NCBI RefSeq assembly: GCF_017848315.1
Contig: NZ_JAFKEC010000047.1
Span: forward strand, 1-43,799
Reading direction: 5' to 3'
DNA length: 43,799 bases
Source of the DNA: Pseudomonas palmensis
GTDB taxonomy: Bacteria; Pseudomonadota; Gammaproteobacteria; Pseudomonadales; Pseudomonadaceae
This document shows, piece by piece, positions 40,371 through 43,799 of the stretch. The notes beneath the pieces are model-generated. The model made no database searches. It was not told the origin of the DNA and was given only the letters and a program-made list of their open reading frames with translations. Positions within the stretch are counted from its first letter, which is position 1. Each line of letters starts with the position of its first letter. Both the position numbers and the translations under genes were made by a program.

Positions 40371-40995
40371 GCGCGGGTTCCTTGCCGTTGGGCGGTTGCC
40401 AGATCAGGCGGGGGTCGAAGCTCATGGCCGCGAGCATGGTGAACACCACCACCATGCCGAAAAACAGAATGCCCAGGCGCGGCTCGATGTCGCCCAGGGC
40501 CTGGAACTTGACCAGTGCGGCAACCAGCGCCACCACGATCACATCGAGCATCGACCAGTAGCCGATCAGCTCGACGAAGCGGAACAGCTTCGAACGCTGG
40601 CGCTGGGCCCAGGTACTGCCGCGCTGCACCGTCACCAGCAGCAGGCCCAGGGCCACGAACTTGGTGGCCGGCACCGCGATGCTGGCGATGAAGATGATCA
40701 GTGCGATGTCCCATGAGCCATGGGCCCAGAACTCGAGCACGCCGCTCATGATGGTGCTGTCGTCGCCGGCACCGAACAGCTTGGTGTTCATCACCGGCAG
40801 CAGGTTGGCCGGGATGTAGAACACCAGGGCGGCGATCAGGTACGCCCAGGTTCGGGTCAGCGACTCGGGCTTGCGCTCATGCAGCGGCGCTGCGCAGCGA
40901 GGGCACTGGGTGGGGTGGTCGCGGTTGTCGCAGGCCAGCCCGCAGGCATGGCACAGCACCAGGCCCAGCTCGCTGGCCACCGGCGGCGCGTTCAA
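40363..40995 (-). CDS. pqiA: PqiA-domain membrane protein, second half
   Basis: A 210-aa membrane protein with a cytoplasmic zinc ribbon (CHACG ... CPRC) and four helices (YLIAALVFYIPANLLPVMNT, IALIIFIASIAVPATKFVAL, YWSMLDVIVVALVAALVKF, ILFFGMVVVFTMLAAMSF). It corresponds to the C-terminal half of E. coli PqiA, which is one 417-aa protein with two such modules. The start is probably TTG 40995, which overlaps the previous stop as TTGA (40992-40995); a GTG at 40980 is the alternative. Partner of PqiB in the inner membrane. Confidence 0.87.
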   Translation of the reverse strand: MNAPPVASELGLVLCHACGLACDNRDHPTQCPRCAAPLHERKPESLTRTWAYLIAALVFYIPANLLPVMNTKLFGAGDDSTIMSGVLEFWAHGSWDIALIIFIASIAVPATKFVALGLLLVTVQRGSTWAQRQRSKLFRFVELIGYWSMLDVIVVALVAALVKFQALGDIEPRLGILFFGMVVVFTMLAAMSFDPRLIWQPPNGKEPAHE

Positions 40996-41606
40996 GACAG
41001 GTACACCCACAGGTCGCGGATATCGCGCCCGGCCAGGCGGATCATCAGCAGGCTCAGGGCGGCCAGGGCGATCAACCCCAGGCCTGGCAGCACATCGAGC
41101 AGCCCGGCCAGCTTGAACACCGCCACCATCGACCCCAGCAGGCACACCTCCAGCATGCTCCACGGGCGCAGGGTTTCCAGCCAGCGCATGCACAGGCTGA
41201 AGGCCGGCGAGCGGCGTCGGCCCAGGGCATGCACCAGCACCCACAGCAGCAGCAACAGCTGGAACATCGGCGCGATGATGATCGCGATGGCGGCCACCAG
41301 GGCGATGAAGGTGATCGGCCCGGTGGCCAGGGCGCGCACCGAGTCCCATAACGTGGCGCTGTTGTGCAGGCCTTGCAGGCTGATGCTCATCACCGGGTAG
41401 AAGTTGGCGAACATCCACAGGATCGCTGCAGTGAGGCTCAGCGCCAGGCGCTGCTGTACATCCAGGCCGTTATGGCGCTGCAGCACGGCGCCGCAACGCA
41501 GGCATAGCGCTTTCTGGTGTTTGGCGAGCTCGACCCGTTCATACACGCAGTCGCAGTGTTCGCAGATGATCAACCGATCGGTGCTGGCCACGCTTGGCAC
41601 TCGCAA
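40992..41606 (-). CDS. pqiA: PqiA-domain membrane protein, first half
   Basis: A 204-aa membrane protein equivalent to the N-terminal half of PqiA: zinc ribbon CEHCDCVYE ... CLRCG, then four helices with FANFYPVMSISL and PWSMLEVCLLGSMVAVFKL, the repeated P-W-S-M-L-E/D motif shared with the second half. The start is uncertain: the longest frame begins with TTG 41606; GTG 41600 and GTG 41591 are also possible, none with a strong ribosome site. A candidate promoter lies at 41620-41648. First gene of the pqiA1-A2-B-C operon. Confidence 0.85.
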   Translation of the reverse strand: MRVPSVASTDRLIICEHCDCVYERVELAKHQKALCLRCGAVLQRHNGLDVQQRLALSLTAAILWMFANFYPVMSISLQGLHNSATLWDSVRALATGPITFIALVAAIAIIIAPMFQLLLLLWVLVHALGRRRSPAFSLCMRWLETLRPWSMLEVCLLGSMVAVFKLAGLLDVLPGLGLIALAALSLLMIRLAGRDIRDLWVYLS

Positions 41607-41615
41607 CAGGGACTA

Positions 41616-41648
41616 GCTCAATATAGAAGCGCATGGCAATTGAGCAAA
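41616..41648 (-). promoter_or_regulatory. Candidate promoter/operator of the pqi operon
   Basis: On the minus strand a good -10 TATATT (41625-41620) lies 17 bases from a poor -35 TTTGCT (41648-41643). The region is covered by a perfect 7-bp dyad GCTCAAT (41616-41622) and ATTGAGC (41639-41645) with 16 bases between, well placed for a repressor. The predicted start near 41613 leaves almost no leader before TTG 41606, which favours one of the later GTG starts. Confidence 0.4.
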
Positions 41649-41721
41649 TCGGCGCCGTTGGGCCATGGTCTATGCTTGACCCTTTGACCCCTTCCAACGC
41701 CGCTTTGCAGGAGGCCTGCGC

Positions 41722-42642
41722 ATGCCTACGCGTCGCCGTTTTCTCGCCACCAGTGCTGCCCTGGCCGCTGGCCTGGGGCTGCTGCTGAGCCGCCCGCACG
41801 CCCTGGCGCAGCCCCACACGGCGCTGCTCGAGCGCAAGGTGCCGTCCACCGGCGAGGCCTTGCCGGTGATCGGCGCCGGCACCTCGGGCAGTTTCGAGGT
41901 GACGGCGGGTTCCCCCGAGTACCAGCAGCTCAAAGCGGTGCTGCAGGTGTTCTTCGACGGTGGCGGCCGGGTCATCGATACCTCGCCCAACTATGGCGGC
42001 GCCGACGCGATACTGGGCCAGTTGCTGGAGGAGGGCGGTTGGCGCGAGCGCACCTTCCTGGCCACCAAGATCGCCGCCGACAGCCAGGCTGCGGCGCAGG
42101 CGCAATGGGCCCAGACGCTGCGCAGCCTGCGCACCGACAAGGTCGATCTGCTGCAGGTGCACAACCTGCGCGACTGGCAGCGCCAACTGCCCTACGCCCG
42201 TGAACTCAAGGCCCAGGGCAAGACCCGTTACGTGGGCGTTACCCATTACACCGATGGCGGGCTGGACGAACTGGAGCGCATCCTGCGCCGCGAGCCGCTG
42301 GACTTCATCCAGATCCACTATTCGGTGAATGCGCCTGGCGCCGCGCGCACGGTGCTGCCGCTGGCGCAGGACAAGGGCGTGGCGGTACTGATCAACCGCG
42401 CCTTCGACGATGGCAGGCTGTTTGCCAGGGTCAAGGGCCAGCCGTTGCCGGGCTGGGCCAGCGAAGCCGGCATCGGCAGCTGGGCGCAGCTGTTTCTCAA
42501 ATTTGCCCTCAGTCACCCGGCAGTGACGACCGTGATCCCGGCCACCAGCCGCCCGGACCGTCAACGCGACCAGCTCAAGGCCGGCAGTGGCGCGTTGCTC
42601 GACACGGCCCGGCAGCAGGCGCTGATCAAGATGTTCGGCTGA
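41722..42642 (+). CDS. Tat-exported aldo/keto reductase
   Basis: A 306-aa aldo/keto reductase with a twin-arginine signal (RRRFLATSAALAAG, cleavage near ALA-Q), so the folded, cofactor-loaded enzyme is sent to the periplasm. The AKR tetrad is present: Asp and Tyr in DTSPNYGGAD, Lys in LATKI and His in LLQVHNLRDW. The phosphate-binding end of NADPH is seen in VIPATSRPDRQRDQL. The substrate is unknown. ATG 41722 follows GGAGG. It is coupled to the next gene through TGATG (42640-42644), suggesting that the two proteins work together. Confidence 0.9.
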   Translation: MPTRRRFLATSAALAAGLGLLLSRPHALAQPHTALLERKVPSTGEALPVIGAGTSGSFEVTAGSPEYQQLKAVLQVFFDGGGRVIDTSPNYGGADAILGQLLEEGGWRERTFLATKIAADSQAAAQAQWAQTLRSLRTDKVDLLQVHNLRDWQRQLPYARELKAQGKTRYVGVTHYTDGGLDELERILRREPLDFIQIHYSVNAPGAARTVLPLAQDKGVAVLINRAFDDGRLFARVKGQPLPGWASEAGIGSWAQLFLKFALSHPAVTTVIPATSRPDRQRDQLKAGSGALLDTARQQALIKMFG

Positions 42643-43799
42643 TGCGCCTGCTGGGCCGGCTGTTCACCTTTCACGACGACGAAACCCCGGCGGTGGTGGG
42701 CGGCCTTGCGCTGTTCTTCCTGCTGTTCGCCGGCTATTTCATGCTGCGACCGGTACGCGAGACCATGGGGGTGGCCGGCGGCATCGACAACCTTCAATGG
42801 CTGTTCACCGGCACCTTCATCGTCACCTTGCTGGCATTGCCGCTGTTCGGCTGGGTGGTGGCGCGGGCCCGGCGGCGCAGGATCCTGCCCTGGACCTACG
42901 GCTTTCTGGCAAGCAACCTGCTGGCCTTCGCCCTGGTGTTCGCGGTGCAGCCCGACAACCTGTGGGTGGCCCGGGCGTTCTACATCTGGCTGTCGGTGTT
43001 CAACCTGCTGAGCATCTCGCTGGCCTGGAGCGTACTGGCCGACCTGTTCAGCAACGAGCAGGCCAAGCGCCTGTTCGGGTTGCTGGCAGCCGGTGCGAGC
43101 CTGGGCGGGCTGGTGGGGCCGATACTGGGTACCCTGCTGGTGGGCGTGGTCGGGCATGCCGGGCTGGTGTTGCTGGCCACGCTGTTTCTGCTGGGCAGCA
43201 TCGGCGCGGCAACCTACCTGCAGCGCTGGCGCGACCGTGCGCCCTTGCCGGCGGAGGCCGAACACCCGCGCTCCCGGCCGCTGGGCGGCAACCCGTTCGC
43301 CGGGGCCGGCGAGGTGCTGCGCTCGCCCTACCTCTTGATGCTGGCGCTGTTCGTGGTGCTGCTGGCCAGCATCAGTACCTTCCTGTACTTCGAGCAGGCG
43401 CGGCTGGTGGCACAGACCTTTACCGATCGCACCCGCCAGACCCAGGTGTTCGGCCTGATCGACACCGTGGTGCAGGCGCTGGCGATCCTCACCCAGTTGT
43501 TTTTCACAGGGCGCATCGCGCGGCGCATGGGGGTGGGCGTGTTGCTGGTGGCGGTGCCGCTGGTGATGGTGGCCGGCTTCCTGTGGCTGGCCCTGGCCCC
43601 GGTGTTTGCGGTGTTCGTGGTAGTGATGGTGGTGCGCCGTGCGGGGGAGTATGCGCTGGTACGGCCGGGGCGCGAGATGCTGTACACCGTGCTGCCGGCC
43701 GAGCAGAAGTACCGCGCCAAGAACTTCATCGACACGGTGGTCTATCGCGGTGGCGATGCGCTCAGTGGCTGGGTCAAGCGCGGGCTGGATGTGCTGGGT
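42642..43799 (+). CDS. MFS/NTP-NDP-exchanger-like membrane transporter (3' end missing)
   Basis: 386 codons of an integral membrane protein that runs off the window. After a short cytoplasmic start (FTFHDDETPAVVGG) come paired helices, with YFMLRPVRETMG after the first, the signature of the group related to ATP/ADP-translocase-like and MFS carriers. AWSVLADLFSNEQAKRLFGL resembles the conserved loop between helices 4 and 5 (D-x-F-x-x-E/Q-x-A-K-R). At least ten helices are visible. The substrate cannot be told. The start ATG 42642 shares a base with the stop of the aldo/keto reductase (TGATG), so both are translated from one message. Confidence 0.85.
   Translation, partial: MRLLGRLFTFHDDETPAVVGGLALFFLLFAGYFMLRPVRETMGVAGGIDNLQWLFTGTFIVTLLALPLFGWVVARARRRRILPWTYGFLASNLLAFALVFAVQPDNLWVARAFYIWLSVFNLLSISLAWSVLADLFSNEQAKRLFGLLAAGASLGGLVGPILGTLLVGVVGHAGLVLLATLFLLGSIGAATYLQRWRDRAPLPAEAEHPRSRPLGGNPFAGAGEVLRSPYLLMLALFVVLLASISTFLYFEQARLVAQTFTDRTRQTQVFGLIDTVVQALAILTQLFFTGRIARRMGVGVLLVAVPLVMVAGFLWLALAPVFAVFVVVMVVRRAGEYALVRPGREMLYTVLPAEQKYRAKNFIDTVVYRGGDALSGWVKRGLDVLG

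Noticed and set aside
1..43799. tRNA, rRNA, CRISPR array, insertion sequence or prophage
   Set aside because: No cloverleaf, regular repeat-spacer pattern, transposase or phage structural gene was seen; the only recombination gene is the lone integrase at 7951.

Overview
The window is high-GC DNA read as a fluorescent Pseudomonas chromosome, most probably of the P. putida group. Three things point there: the gene families and their arrangement (ureF-ureG, pqiABC, a DUF6543/LRR protein), REP-type intergenic repeats of the 'GTAGGAGCCGGC...' kind, and promoters and ribosome sites of Pseudomonas type. No tRNA, rRNA, CRISPR array or insertion sequence was found. The species call is inference; no database was searched.

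Left part (1-13.5 kb). The end of a urease operon (ureF partial, ureG) is followed by a REP pair. Next come a sigma70 promoter, a TPP riboswitch and two tandem TenA-family genes of different catalytic type (thiamin salvage). After these lie a secreted M14 zinc carboxypeptidase, a secreted protein of unknown function, a RidA-family gene with a SoxR-like operator, a divergent pair of paralogous lipoproteins, a lone tyrosine recombinase meeting a truncated FecR gene tail to tail, a small low-complexity secreted protein, an unknown protein with a Cys/His cluster, a VOC protein and an aldehyde dehydrogenase related to non-phosphorylating GAPDH.

Middle part (13.6-36 kb). A 1466-residue DUF6543/LRR protein ends in an NEL-like region that has no cysteine. 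Upstream of it is a 16-gene exopolysaccharide operon read right to left from about 36.06 kb. It makes UDP-glucuronate and probably UDP-galacturonate (Ugd, epimerase) and starts the lipid-linked unit (phosphoglycosyl transferase). Three glycosyltransferases (one GT4, two GT2) build the unit, and Wzx and Wzy flip and polymerise it. A GumC/Wzz-type co-polymerase, a separate ATPase with a degenerate Walker A and a Wza lipoprotein form the export route. The rest modify or trim the polymer: two deacetylases (NodB and YdjC type), two GNAT-fold enzymes and a periplasmic glycosidase-like protein. Many junctions are 4-bp ATGA overlaps, so the operon is probably translationally coupled.

Right part (36-43.8 kb). 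A 408-bp intergenic region separates the operon from a divergent membrane sulfatase/phosphoethanolamine-transferase-fold protein. This is followed by a pqiA1-pqiA2-pqiB-pqiC lipid-transport operon (minus strand) and a Tat-exported aldo/keto reductase coupled to a membrane transporter that runs off the window.

The best candidates for something new are the exopolysaccharide locus as a whole, its lysine-less kinase-like ATPase, the neighbouring cysteine-less NEL-like effector, and the SoxR-type promoter on a RidA gene.
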